Shown: piece by piece, positions 17,541-26,916 of the stretch
Layout of the letters: each line of letters begins with the position of its first letter
How positions within the stretch are numbered: the stretch's first letter is position 1
From: Sergeia podlipaevii
Taxonomy: Eukaryota; Euglenozoa; Kinetoplastea; Trypanosomatida; Trypanosomatidae
NCBI GenBank assembly: GCA_030849805.1
Contig: JASANZ010002121.1
Location: 1-49,016 of the forward strand
Length of the DNA stretch: 49,016 nt
Reading direction: 5' to 3'
The notes under the pieces: generated by a model
The model's input: the letters and a program-made list of their open reading frames with translations, nothing else
What the model was told of the DNA's origin: nothing
Database searches by the model: none
Made by a program: the position numbers and the translations under genes

Positions 17541-18510
17541 TATATGTAGCGTTGAGTTGGTTCTTCACCAACGTTTGGAGATGCAACTGTTTATGTCTGT
17601 GTACCGACCACTCAAAACTCCGTAATAGTCAAGCACTTTTTTTATTTTGGCTCGTACTATTTATTTTTATACAGTCGGAGACAACTGCAAAAAAAAAAAA
17701 AAAAATGCCGAGCTGAGCTGGGCAATGTATATAGTGTAATAATGGTAATAAATAAGTTTGATTAGCAGTTGCGATTCTTTTTTTAAAAAAAAAATGCCTT
17801 TTAAACAAAATGCAGCTTTAGTTTGCTATCCTCACTGCCTTTGCTTACCAAAAAAAAAAAAAAATGATAAATATATTGATGTGTAGTGTTTACCCTGTCA
17901 CGTTGCACTGGCTACAATTTCTGCTTCGCTTTAAGTCACCCGCGTTCAGCATGCAGATTCTTTTCCGTTGCTCACTTTGTATTCTATGTGGCTATTTAAA
18001 TACAATTGTCCTGGTGCGTATATATATATGAATTATATAGAAGATCCTAGTTACACGCAATAAGCGCTCAAAAACACACACCTATGCACAAGTAGAGCTA
18101 TGTTCTTTGTTGACTGCAAAAACAACACATAAATATGTACTAGATCAACAGTATGTCTGCTCTACAAATAAAAGTATCTAAAGAAAGAGGAGGAAAAAAA
18201 AAATAGATAAAAAAACTGCGAAGAAATTCTATAACAGATAGAGAGAAGAAGAGAAAGAAAAAGAGATACGATAAAGAGAAAAAAAAAATGTGTGCTACAC
18301 TGAAATTGAGTACTAGAACGTGAACAAGATACATTGCTAAAATGTAACTTAGCACAAACAAAGCTATACATAAAGTCATAGCAACTCTGAAATCTAGCAA
18401 ATGTATTGCATTTCTTTTTTCGTCAATATGTTGACTCTAGCTACAATGTGTATGTACATGAGAGACACTTTCGCATCGAACACCACCATTTGCTACCTAT
18501 ACTAGCTTCC
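17541..18510. other. Intergenic spacer with many A-runs
   Basis: Contains three long A-runs each followed by TG (near 17689-17707, 17785-17796 and 17850-17867), a (TA)n at 18019-18030, a purine-rich plus-strand stretch (18180-18288), and copy 2 of the 17-nt repeat at 18291-18307. ORFs crossing it are low-complexity Phe/Leu/Ser frames, which I do not accept as genes. Confidence 0.6.
18291..18307. repeat. 17-nt intergenic repeat, copy 2
   Basis: Identical to 15567-15583 and also preceded by an A-run and TG. Sequence after both copies retains TAGAAC and GAAC blocks, which suggests a longer degraded repeat. Confidence 0.8.
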
Positions 18511-19200
18511 TTACTGAGAAACAATCAAAAGAGAAGCCGCCAGTGCAGCCTTGGCATCATCCATGGAGCGAACAACCTCCAGGGGGACTGCCACAGGTGT
18601 CTCGAGCGAGTCAGCCGGCATAGCGCTCGCTATTCCATTGAGTTGCTCTTCAGAGAGCTGGATGGACATAGTAAAGACCTTGTATCCCATCTTACCTTCA
18701 TTGCCAATAGTAAACAAGGCTTCAGAAAGAGGTTGCGCAGTGGAAAGGTCAAACCCAACGCGTTTAAGCATCTCGTCGTGTGCGCTTGTAAACTCACCAG
18801 ACTCGAGCGCAGTGCCATAGAACGCCTCGTTCGTTGGTTGCAGCGACACCGGAAGTCGCCGCTGGCGGTGCAGTATGCCATACTTGCGTCCGTCCACCTC
18901 AGCCACGGGAAGCAGTACGGCAGGGGCGGCATCAGTTAGGTGGATCGACTGAGACACAGTGAGGCCGGAGGGATCCGCGTACTCTACATCGGCGATAACA
19001 CCAACTACACGATGTGCCATACGGAACACGGTGCGGATGATGATAGCACGAGGGGCGGGTCCCTTGGACTCACAGCCCGCTATGTATTCTTTGAATGGTG
19101 CGTACTCACATACAGATACAATTCCATTTGCTTCCTCTGTCTCCTTGTACGTCTTGTGCGTCGTCACAAGCACAGCCTTGCCGCGTACAGACACCTCCAT
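18511..19200 (-). CDS. Nudix-fold protein with a degenerate Nudix box
   Basis: The product is 229 residues from the ATG at 19200 (MEVSVRGKAVLV). The frame stays open further upstream, but that part encodes Phe/Leu-rich low-complexity sequence, and a good acceptor (CTATTGCAG) with a pyrimidine stretch lies about 15-20 nt before this ATG. The segment DAAPAVLLPVAEVDGRKYGI...RQRRLPVSLQPTNEAFYGTALESGEF matches the fold of ADP-sugar/UDP-sugar diphosphatases (NUDT5/14 type) just before the catalytic box. The box itself should read REUxEExGU but appears as DEMLKRVGF: the paired metal-binding glutamates are Lys-Arg. A catalytically dead or altered paralogue is therefore likely. The assignment is by pattern only, and an unrelated fold is possible. 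Confidence 0.75.
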   Translation of the reverse strand: MEVSVRGKAVLVTTHKTYKETEEANGIVSVCEYAPFKEYIAGCESKGPAPRAIIIRTVFRMAHRVVGVIADVEYADPSGLTVSQSIHLTDAAPAVLLPVAEVDGRKYGILHRQRRLPVSLQPTNEAFYGTALESGEFTSAHDEMLKRVGFDLSTAQPLSEALFTIGNEGKMGYKVFTMSIQLSEEQLNGIASAMPADSLETPVAVPLEVVRSMDDAKAALAASLLIVSQ

Positions 19201-19868
19201 ATATGAAGAAAAAGTGACTGCAATAGAAAACTTCTCGCAAACGTGCCTATTGCCTTCAATACGCACTAATGTACCCTCGTGTATGGTATTTTTTTTAAAA
19301 AAAAAAAATGAGACTACCAACATATGAAGAAATACAAGAAAAAAAAAAGTCAAGAAGCAACGGATATTAACCAGTAATAAGCAGAGAAAGTATTGCATCT
19401 TCGCAAGAGCGTAACTTGTAGCACATCCAGTAAAATAGAAGCACAACACACAGATGAAAATAAAATAACGAAGCAAAGATACGCCTATGCGCTGCCAGTT
19501 CTCAGCCGGAGCATAAACCAAATATTTCTTTTATTTATATATTTACTTTTTTGGAAGAGTGTGCGCACACAAGCACATGTGCACACACACACACTGCTAT
19601 GAAGACACAGATACAACTGGATTTTCATCCAGATGGGAAACCTCAGGAGCCCATTTGAGGTGAGCACAGGCGTATGAGTGAGGACTCAGCGTGCCACCGC
19701 CTGTAGTATAGCATCTCATCATGACTTCTGTACCTCAATCGTCACCCGCCAGAGTTTCTTTTTCTTTTAAAATAAAAAGGAAGATGAAGAGTATCTGGTC
19801 CACCATCTAAACTTCATTTCTTCTTTACGACAGCATCAAGCAACAAAGAGTAACCCTTCACGGTACAC
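19201..19868. other. Intergenic spacer
   Basis: 3' flank of GOT1 and 5' flank of the Nudix-like gene. It contains a T8/A12 junction near 19290-19309, poly-A near 19340-19348, and (CA)n near 19581-19593. No gene seen. Confidence 0.6.
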
Positions 19869-20297
19869 CTATACGTTGCGGCTATTGCGGGTACTGAGAT
19901 TGGCCATAGCAAGCACCCTCTGGACTGGTGCTGATAGTACAATCGGCCCTATAATAGGCGCAGACTCTAACACTCTCGCAACCATGGGAAAAAAATTACC
20001 AAACAAGTTGAGTGCGCCGAAGCCTTGCATGATGAGTCCAATAAAGCACCACCCAAATAGTACGAGCGTAATGCCTATAAAAAAACAAAAAGAGGCACGA
20101 CGACGAGCAATGAAAAAGTTCTTGAACCGAGCAGGACCCATTATGAGCGCCACGCCCGACACAAAGAGCACATTCCCCATCGTGAGCAGTACACTATCGA
20201 GTAACATCAGGCATCCTAAACAGGAAAAGCACACGCCAAGGCCTGTGAGAGCAACACCGATTTTGGTCGTATCATTCCAGTTGTAAAGCGTGTCCAT
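19869..20297 (-). CDS. GOT1: GOT1-like Golgi transport protein
   Basis: The product is 142 residues from the ATG at 20297 (MDTLYNWNDTTKIGVALTGLG). Four membrane segments lie at about 13-34, 38-58, 70-92 and 97-120, the layout of the Got1/Sft2 family. Family-typical motifs include KIGVALTGLGVCFSCLGCLM, the GNVLFVSGVALIMGPARF loop, GWCFIGLIMQGFGALNLFGNF and the C-terminal GPIVLSAPVQRV. Got1 is a small membrane protein of the early secretory pathway that supports ER-to-Golgi vesicle fusion or cargo concentration. An in-frame extension upstream lacks an ATG. A (AC)n tract (20385-20408) lies in the 5' flank. Confidence 0.95.
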   Translation of the reverse strand: MDTLYNWNDTTKIGVALTGLGVCFSCLGCLMLLDSVLLTMGNVLFVSGVALIMGPARFKNFFIARRRASFCFFIGITLVLFGWCFIGLIMQGFGALNLFGNFFPMVARVLESAPIIGPIVLSAPVQRVLAMANLSTRNSRNV

Positions 20298-21006
20298 TTG
20301 ACTTGCCAACTGATGTGTTCGAGAACCACCTGCTGTACTAAAGTTTGTCTACTGCAACGAGTCTTACAAAGCCGCGTTGACTTAACACACACACACACAC
20401 ACACACACCTTCCCACTGACGGTTAATGATGTGTATTATGATGATGATAAAGTTTCTCTGCACTAGCCTAACAATTCAATTTGTTGATCCCAACAAAAAA
20501 AAGGAAACAAAAAAAATATTAGAGAGAGAGATATATATATAATGAAGAAGGGAAACGAACGCAAAGCACAAAGGTCAAATGATCACGTTGAAAGCTCTCA
20601 CTCTAGTATAAAGTATTCTTACACATGCGACTTCTACGTACCTATTGGGCTCCTTCGCATGCGCCAATACGATCATGCGATAGTGCTGTGCTATACAACT
20701 GCAGTGCTTGTGCGTCGATGCAGCCGCACAGGTAAATCTCCAGACCGGCGCATAGAATCCCTCCCGCAGTACCGTCATAATAGCATTTTTTTTTGTATTT
20801 TTTTTTAAAGATAAAATAAAACGTTTAGTTCGAGTGGTTAATCCGGGTATATCTATTTTTGTCCTTTAATTACTGGTGTTACAATTATTACTGTGCATAC
20901 CGCCAGAAAGAGAGAAAAAAAAAAAATTTAACCATCACACCACCACCACCTACGGCATCCAGGCCAAACTCAACTCTTTAAACCATTCCCCTCCTCTCCC
21001 TCTTCT
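20298..21006. other. Intergenic spacer
   Basis: 3' flank of NOC2 and 5' flank of GOT1. It contains (AC)n at 20385-20408, (GA)n/(TA)n near 20521-20541, and a notably GC-richer island at about 20580-20780. A minus-strand ORF of 67 codons (20575-20778) in the island has no recognisable domain, and I do not call it. No tRNA fold was recognised. Confidence 0.55.
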
Positions 21007-22947
21007 TTACTCAGCGGAACGCGAGCGCTTCTTGCCTCCTTGCTTCCCCTTGCTACGCCTTGCCACAGCAGACTCTAACGTCGTGCGACCACCCTCTTGC
21101 TTGAGTGTCTTCTGCTTGTTGACAAACACTTCCACGCGCTGCTGGCGAAGACTCTGGTGGTATGGGATCATAGCATTGCCCTGACGCTTAAGCTCATCCT
21201 CAAATTGCTTCACTGCTGCCATGTCGCATGGGCCAAAACTCGCTTGGTCACGCTTTGTGGTGATTTTCTGGGAAGTACTCTGCATGTGGCGCAGCAAGTT
21301 GCTAATCTGCGAGTGCACCTTGGGCACCTTCACTTCACCGCGAAGCTTCTTGAGCGTGCTCTCTACAGCCCAGAACGTCTCGGGGAACCCTACGGTAGTG
21401 CTATGTGTAGCGAGGTGCTCGGTGAGAAGATACAAAGCCTCGGTCCACACCGTGCGGTGGTACGCATTGCTACGCGCCTGTGATTTCTTGACGCGGATTG
21501 TAAAGGGCAGCTCAACTGCCTCGTTACTGGCAGATGCGTTTGGCGCGTTTGAGAGAGCCACGCTGGGAGAGGAAAGAATTCGCAGAAGATACGGTGCGAC
21601 TGGGATGTAAAGACCATCTGCCCTGCTTGATATGTGATTGAGGACCTCTATAATCTGCAGATGCATCGGGAACATACGCGGCGATGAGAACAAGTCCATG
21701 AGCCCCGTTGCAATCTGCACAACGGGGTGGATAAGTGGTCCAAGCTGCGCAGGCTCGGAGTACGTCGACACCACAGCACCCCACGTGCGTAGTGCGTTGA
21801 TGTACTGCCAGTTCACTACCGCGCGCACGTTGCTCTGGGTCTGCTGCTGAAGGGCTGCACGAAGATAGATGGCGAGCTGGCGCAGGTACACAAAGGCATG
21901 TTGGTACGCAGCCTCAATATCAGTGCCGTAGAGATCCACGACGCAGTTCATCAAGAAAGCCACCACCTGCTGGTTGTGCACGTTGTATTGATGGCTGGCG
22001 CGCACTAGGGCGAGAAAGATACCCTTGAATGCGGTAGACTGATACATAGAGCGCGTGCCAGTGGCGCGGGTTGCGATGGCCCGCACGACAATATAGGCAG
22101 CAATCCTGACAGGCTCCTCGCTCGCTGTGCAGAGTGCCAAAGCTGCCTTAAGAACTGTCTTGGTGATACCGCGCACGTAGTGTAGAAGAGGCACAAAGGG
22201 GGCGAGGGCGTGCAGGAGACCAGCTAGGAGGGTCATATCAGTACTGCCTTCACTGATGACAGAAGAAATGGCAAAGAGAAAGCGCTTCACAAGGTAGCGC
22301 GTCTTGTGGGACGTGAATGCACCCTTGCCAGTGACAAGCGTGCCCAGGTTCTTGCCCACGTGCTGTGCAATACCAAGAAGGGACTCTTTCACCAGGGACG
22401 GGTCCTCAAACTTACGCTTCGTGCTAGCCTTCACATTTTCCTTCAACGGGTAGTTCATCTCACGCACGGCGCACACAAAAATATCAATGCAGCTCTCTAT
22501 CTTATTGCTGGAGAGAAGCTTGCTCACTTCCTCCTTGGTAATACGCGGCTGTTTAGAGGCGCCGCTGCCTTCCTCGTTGTCGCCATTGTCGCTACCATCC
22601 GCAGACCCATCGTCCCCCTGCTCCTCCTCATCCAAGTCAGTTCCCTCGTCGCTGCCCTCATCCTCGTCTACGCCGCCAACATCTTCCTGGCCAAATTGAA
22701 GCAACGTAGGGTCTTCCTCCTCCAAATAGGAGTAGAACTCAGGGTCTGTGTCCTTCAGTCTCTCGAGCTGCTCTGTGTGTTCATTTTCTTCCTTGGCTGC
22801 TTCCTTAGCCTCCTTGACCTTCTTACGCTCCACGCGCTCAAGCTTCTCCTTCTTGGACTTGGCAGTCTGACGACGAGTTTGGATAACACCCGCAAGATGT
22901 TTCTTGGCAAACTTCTTGAAGGACTTCTTCACTTTATTATTGGCCAT
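21007..22947 (-). CDS. NOC2: NOC2 nucleolar complex protein (60S ribosome biogenesis)
   Basis: The product is 646 residues from the ATG at 22947 (MANNKVKKSFKKFAKKHL); the 13 in-frame residues upstream lack basic NOC2 character. The family hallmark EQLERLKDTDPEFYSYLEEEDPTLLQF is near residue 80. A Lys/Glu-rich basic N-terminus, an acidic Asp/Glu/Gly tract (about 105-150) and a helical HEAT-like body follow, including GLLHALAPFVPLLHYVRGI and the late conserved WQYINALRTWGAVVSTY and PLIHPVVQIATGLM. The extreme C-terminus is basic (SKGKQGGKKRSRS). NOC2 pairs with NOC1 and NOC3 for pre-60S assembly and nuclear export. No truncation is seen. Confidence 0.96.
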   Translation of the reverse strand: MANNKVKKSFKKFAKKHLAGVIQTRRQTAKSKKEKLERVERKKVKEAKEAAKEENEHTEQLERLKDTDPEFYSYLEEEDPTLLQFGQEDVGGVDEDEGSDEGTDLDEEEQGDDGSADGSDNGDNEEGSGASKQPRITKEEVSKLLSSNKIESCIDIFVCAVREMNYPLKENVKASTKRKFEDPSLVKESLLGIAQHVGKNLGTLVTGKGAFTSHKTRYLVKRFLFAISSVISEGSTDMTLLAGLLHALAPFVPLLHYVRGITKTVLKAALALCTASEEPVRIAAYIVVRAIATRATGTRSMYQSTAFKGIFLALVRASHQYNVHNQQVVAFLMNCVVDLYGTDIEAAYQHAFVYLRQLAIYLRAALQQQTQSNVRAVVNWQYINALRTWGAVVSTYSEPAQLGPLIHPVVQIATGLMDLFSSPRMFPMHLQIIEVLNHISSRADGLYIPVAPYLLRILSSPSVALSNAPNASASNEAVELPFTIRVKKSQARSNAYHRTVWTEALYLLTEHLATHSTTVGFPETFWAVESTLKKLRGEVKVPKVHSQISNLLRHMQSTSQKITTKRDQASFGPCDMAAVKQFEDELKRQGNAMIPYHQSLRQQRVEVFVNKQKTLKQEGGRTTLESAVARRSKGKQGGKKRSRSAE

Positions 22948-23728
22948 TTTTCTTTTACTTTTTATGTGTGCGTGTGTGGGTGGCACTTTCTCCTCAATGG
23001 CTGTGCAAATATATATATATATATATATTTTTCTTTAAGCCAGCTGCTTTTCCGAAAGCAGTGAGTGAATTGTGCACAGAAAAGATGTAAAGAAGCTGCT
23101 TGTTGTCTCTTGCTCTTGTTGTGGTGATGCTTGTTTAGGATTAAACGTGTGATATGATATATCTGCCTCCACAGAGGAAACTGGTTTACCAATCAAAACA
23201 AAAGTAGACTTAACAATGAAATATTAGTGCAAGTACAACTGGCGCAGAGCAGAAATACAATAAAAAAAGAAAAGCGGGGAAAAAAAATGTGCAGAGGAAA
23301 AAAAAACAGGTTACGATGAGTACTCAGAAATATATGTAATTAATAAAGGTGAAGCATGTTATGTAGTGCTATGTTTCCACTTGTATGGTGAAAGTTGAAG
23401 CACATCCGTGTGCCTATGTGTGTATTGCACTACAGCGAAAAAAAAAATGCGCTTTCAAGTAGCTCCTCTAGAAAAAAAACTGCATTTTATAGTTGCTTTT
23501 CCTTTGGCTCAGTGTCTCGCAATCGTACACAGCGCAGTAAGTATGCATACCGCTTCACTCTATAGTGAATGCAGTTGGAGGGTGGGGGGATTTTCAATAA
23601 AAATGCGCGCTTCTTCCTCCTACCTCAAACTCCCTGTTGTTGACACTCAAAAAAAAAAAAAAAAAAGTAATAGCACCATAGAAGCTCTCCAACAGCCTTC
23701 CTTTCCTCCTTTATAAAAAAAAGCGTCT
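22948..23728. other. Intergenic spacer
   Basis: Contains (TA)n at 23010-23028, A-runs near 23280, 23440 (followed by TGCGC) and an A17 at about 23650-23666, and a poly-T tract region for NOC2 splicing. Plus-strand ORF 23408-23716 is not convincing. Confidence 0.6.
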
Positions 23729-26251
23729 TCACAGCATCACACAGTTTTGGCACTTTTCGTGCTTCACTGCCTTATCACGAGTACTTCCGTGCATCTTTCG
23801 GCTTTTCATATGCGTAGGAGATGTCGGGGTGTGATCGCCCGAGAGCCGCACAGACGACGGCTCAACTGTCGCACCTGATTTCGGTTTAACTACCAATGGC
23901 ACGGAGCCTTGCCGCTTTGCCAAGTCCTTGTCCCCTTCACTAACAAGGACCCTACCCGCTAAATCAGCGGGAGGCACCTGAAGTGCACTAACAGGTGGAG
24001 AGCGCCGCGACACAACGCACATTAACTGCACATCCTCAATGCTGGCCTCCAAGTTGCTGTGCACTCCGCTACCTTGCGCAATGGATATCCGCGTCCACAA
24101 ATCTTGTGTCGTCGACGTGCTGGATGAATGACTAGAAGGTGGTGTAGAAGTGACCCGCTCAGCAGGTGCTTCCACGTGCGCTGGTGCAGGAGTGGACACC
24201 CTGTCGCTGGCCTCTTCGCTACTCTCCGTGTCGCTGGAAGAAGCCCGAAAGGGTGCCGCCAAGAGAGACGTATCTCTAGACTGCCGTGCCACCTCCTTTG
24301 CTAAGTCATCCCTACTGCCCTTGTCGTCTGTCTTGCGCATCGCTGGCGACGCACTGCATGGCGCGTCGTCTTCGTCGTCGATAGAGTAGCACTGGGAGAT
24401 GCCCGCGACCTCGGCCATGCGGCCTGTCATCTCCTCTTGCTCTCCTTGCAAACTGATGAGCTCCTGAAGAATGGATTCCTTCACAGAATCCGGTGCGCTG
24501 CGTTGCACGCACAGAGCAGTTGCAATGGGCAGCAAAGGCTCAGTAGAGACGTACCCACCACAACAGGACAGGTTGCTGCTGCTGTCATCGCTCTCTTCTA
24601 ACTTTGCCGCTGCTGGTGCGCACGCTGAGTGAGCAGCAAGGCACTGCATCGTTTGACTAGACACCTCAAAAAAGGCAAGGACGTACACCAAAGCGGTCTT
24701 GCTAGGTGTACCTGGCACAGGCACTTCATAGGCCTCCCAGGACTCGCAATGTGCGCAGCGTGCTGTGTGTAGACGCACAAAACTCGGAATGCCGGCATCT
24801 ACCATAGTAAGACCCATGGAAAGGTCACCCACATCAAGGAAGGCAAGAGCATCATCGTCTGTTGCACGCGGCGCGAGGCACGCCATTGTCGAGACGTACC
24901 CGATAACTTGCACAGTGAGAGGGAAAAAGCGATCGAAGTAGTCGTCGTACCCAACATTAATCTGTGGAAGATCACCAAGCACACGGCTGAGCAACCACCC
25001 CGCCACGCGTCTGGTGTCACGTGCCCGCAGCTGCCGCGCCAGTATCCCACTTTCATCGACATCCCCAGACTGTTTGACCGGAGACAATGAAAGAGAACCT
25101 GTCTGGCGTTGGCGCTCTAGCGTGTCCTCAAGCTCAGCAATGCGCTCGCGCTGAGACTTCTCAATAGTTTGTGAGAGGCTCTCGTGGTGCTTCAGCTGCT
25201 CCTTCAGCCTCAAGAGCTCGCCGAGCAGCTCGTCGTGTGCGCCAAGCCTCAGCCCACTCATCTCATTAACGTCTGGTCGTGCCGCAGCCGTCTTTATCTT
25301 CTTCAGCCGCTGCGTGTATCGCAATGTGCTCAGAGTTTCGGGACAAAACTGAGCTGAGGGGTGAACGCAGGCAAGAAAAGTGGTCATGGAAGCCCCAGAT
25401 AGGTACCTCTGTAGTAGTACAGTGAGGGTGGTATCGCGGAAGTTAACGTAGGAGCGCGTGCCATCCTCCAGCACCCGCTGAGTGCTTAACGCCTCCAGCA
25501 CAGTGCTCAGGCGCGAGAGAGACTTGTTGATTGCAATGCTCTCCTTGTTCAGCTGGGGCGAGAACACAGTCTGTCTCTCACTTCCGGCAAGATCTACAAG
25601 ACATAACCGCACGCCGAATGTTTTAATCGTAAAAATAGCGTGACTTCGACTGCTCCTCGCATTGCGGTCTGTGGGTGCGGTGCGGCGTGAGCGCATGCCA
25701 TACGCAGAAACGGCCTTCCACTGAGCCACTGATGTAATTGCACATGTAGTGAGTCCCTCCACCACTATGGCAGTGCCTCCAGCGGCGTTACCGCTTGGTC
25801 TACGGCGGATACGACGCGCTGCCCCTTCAGCGAGCAAGTCCTGAACAGTATCCATGTATATCTCTAGCATTGAAATCTCCACTACACCCTCCCGGGAAAG
25901 CAGCTCCTCCACACACAAAGTGAGGACGCCGGCTTCTGTCTCGCTGCCTGCGATAGTGTGCGTCTTGCCACTGCAAGTATGGCCATACGCAAGGAAGCAC
26001 AAGGTGTCGGGGGCGTCAGAGGTGGCGGTGCTCATCTTCCCGAGTACCAGTTTCTCGAATAGTTCACGGTTGGTCGCGTCGGCATCAAAAAGACTATCTT
26101 GACAATAAGAGCGTCCATTCATTGAAGAATGAAGAGCGGACTTGTCAGAAACAGATATTCGCTTGCGGTCAGCACTAAAGGATACGCAACTGTCCTCGCT
26201 TGGGTTCTCCGACGGGCGTACTCGCACAATCACCTCCACTCTTCGTTGCAT
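23729..26251 (-). CDS. Divergent kinesin with C-terminal CaaX box
   Basis: The product is 840 residues from the ATG at 26251, 28 nt after a T19-AG splice acceptor; the frame upstream lacks an ATG. The motor domain fills residues 3-330: VEVIVRVRP, P-loop GHTCSGKT (90-97, Cys-Ser in place of the usual Gly-Ser), NARSSRSHAIF (switch I), LCLVDLAGSERQ (switch II), and LRYTQRLKKI (neck). A short coiled coil follows (about 345-385). The remainder is Ser/Glu-rich and probably disordered, apart from a Cys-containing module near 430-560. The last residues are basic (DKAVKHEKCQNCVML) and end in C-V-M-L, a CaaX prenylation motif. A minus-strand neighbour array gives no functional hint. This motor probably walks on flagellar or subpellicular microtubules while tethered to membrane; that is inference. 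Confidence 0.95.
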   Translation of the reverse strand: MQRRVEVIVRVRPSENPSEDSCVSFSADRKRISVSDKSALHSSMNGRSYCQDSLFDADATNRELFEKLVLGKMSTATSDAPDTLCFLAYGHTCSGKTHTIAGSETEAGVLTLCVEELLSREGVVEISMLEIYMDTVQDLLAEGAARRIRRRPSGNAAGGTAIVVEGLTTCAITSVAQWKAVSAYGMRSRRTAPTDRNARSSRSHAIFTIKTFGVRLCLVDLAGSERQTVFSPQLNKESIAINKSLSRLSTVLEALSTQRVLEDGTRSYVNFRDTTLTVLLQRYLSGASMTTFLACVHPSAQFCPETLSTLRYTQRLKKIKTAAARPDVNEMSGLRLGAHDELLGELLRLKEQLKHHESLSQTIEKSQRERIAELEDTLERQRQTGSLSLSPVKQSGDVDESGILARQLRARDTRRVAGWLLSRVLGDLPQINVGYDDYFDRFFPLTVQVIGYVSTMACLAPRATDDDALAFLDVGDLSMGLTMVDAGIPSFVRLHTARCAHCESWEAYEVPVPGTPSKTALVYVLAFFEVSSQTMQCLAAHSACAPAAAKLEESDDSSSNLSCCGGYVSTEPLLPIATALCVQRSAPDSVKESILQELISLQGEQEEMTGRMAEVAGISQCYSIDDEDDAPCSASPAMRKTDDKGSRDDLAKEVARQSRDTSLLAAPFRASSSDTESSEEASDRVSTPAPAHVEAPAERVTSTPPSSHSSSTSTTQDLWTRISIAQGSGVHSNLEASIEDVQLMCVVSRRSPPVSALQVPPADLAGRVLVSEGDKDLAKRQGSVPLVVKPKSGATVEPSSVRLSGDHTPTSPTHMKSRKMHGSTRDKAVKHEKCQNCVML

Positions 26252-26278
26252 TGTGCTTACCTCCCTCCCTAGTGGCAC

Positions 26279-26299
26279 CTAAAAAAAAAAAAAAAAAAA
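26279..26299 (-). promoter_or_regulatory. Trans-splice acceptor with T19 tract
   Basis: On the minus strand 19 consecutive T residues (26281-26299) are followed directly by AG (26279-26280), then 27 nt to the kinesin ATG. This is the clearest polypyrimidine/AG acceptor in the window and fixes the kinesin start. Confidence 0.7.
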
Positions 26300-26905
26300 G
26301 ATAACACTGCTGCTCCACCCTAAGCACCTATACAGGTGTGTGTTCTATGCCGCCTGTCCAATTTAATATGTATATATATATATATGTGTGTATGTGTGGA
26401 TATATCTAGATATCTATATCTTTTTTTCCGTGTGTGTGTGTGTGCAACTCCAGTGCCTTTATACCCACACCAGCAAAAGACAACAGCAAGTTTGAGAGAA
26501 AAGAAAATAACAATTATAATAACATAGAGGAGAAGAGGAACCACTTTAAATAAACGGGGGCTACAATAAAACGCACCTCATCGCTGCTTTAATTGAATAC
26601 AAAAACAAATGTTTTGGCTCATTGCAGGAAGAAAAGAAGAGAGCACAGTCATCGTGCAGAACTACCTCGCGCCCTTCGTGGAGTGTCTGACCTCTGTTAT
26701 ATATATATAATTATTGTGTGAGTACTGCGCAGACAACAGACAAAGTGGAGAAAAAGAGGGAGAAAGGGGGTGGGAGGAGTGAACAATCTTTGGCACATGC
26801 GTATAAAAGAAAAATAGTAATATAACGGTACATTCAACAGGTTTTGTGGAACAGCGGCGTGCCACAACGTCTATTATCCCTTCTTAAAAAGGCAAAAAAA
26901 AATAG

Positions 26906-26916
26906 GTACACCAGAG
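26906..26916. repeat. 11-nt intergenic motif GTACACCAGAG (three copies)
   Basis: The exact 11-mer also occurs at 4057-4067 and 14183-14193, always intergenic and in the same orientation. The copies at 14183 and 26906 extend to a shared GGTACACCAGAG-y-AAG with an A-run immediately 5'. Confidence 0.7.

Noticed and set aside
19201..19521. Membrane-like N-terminal extension of the Nudix-like protein
   Set aside because: It is low-complexity sequence across poly-T tracts upstream of a good acceptor and ATG; it is the untranslated leader.
20575..20778. 67-codon minus-strand ORF in a GC-richer island between GOT1 and NOC2
   Set aside because: It has an ATG but no domain, no clear splice signal and no consistent codon use; a structured RNA was also considered but no tRNA boxes were recognised.
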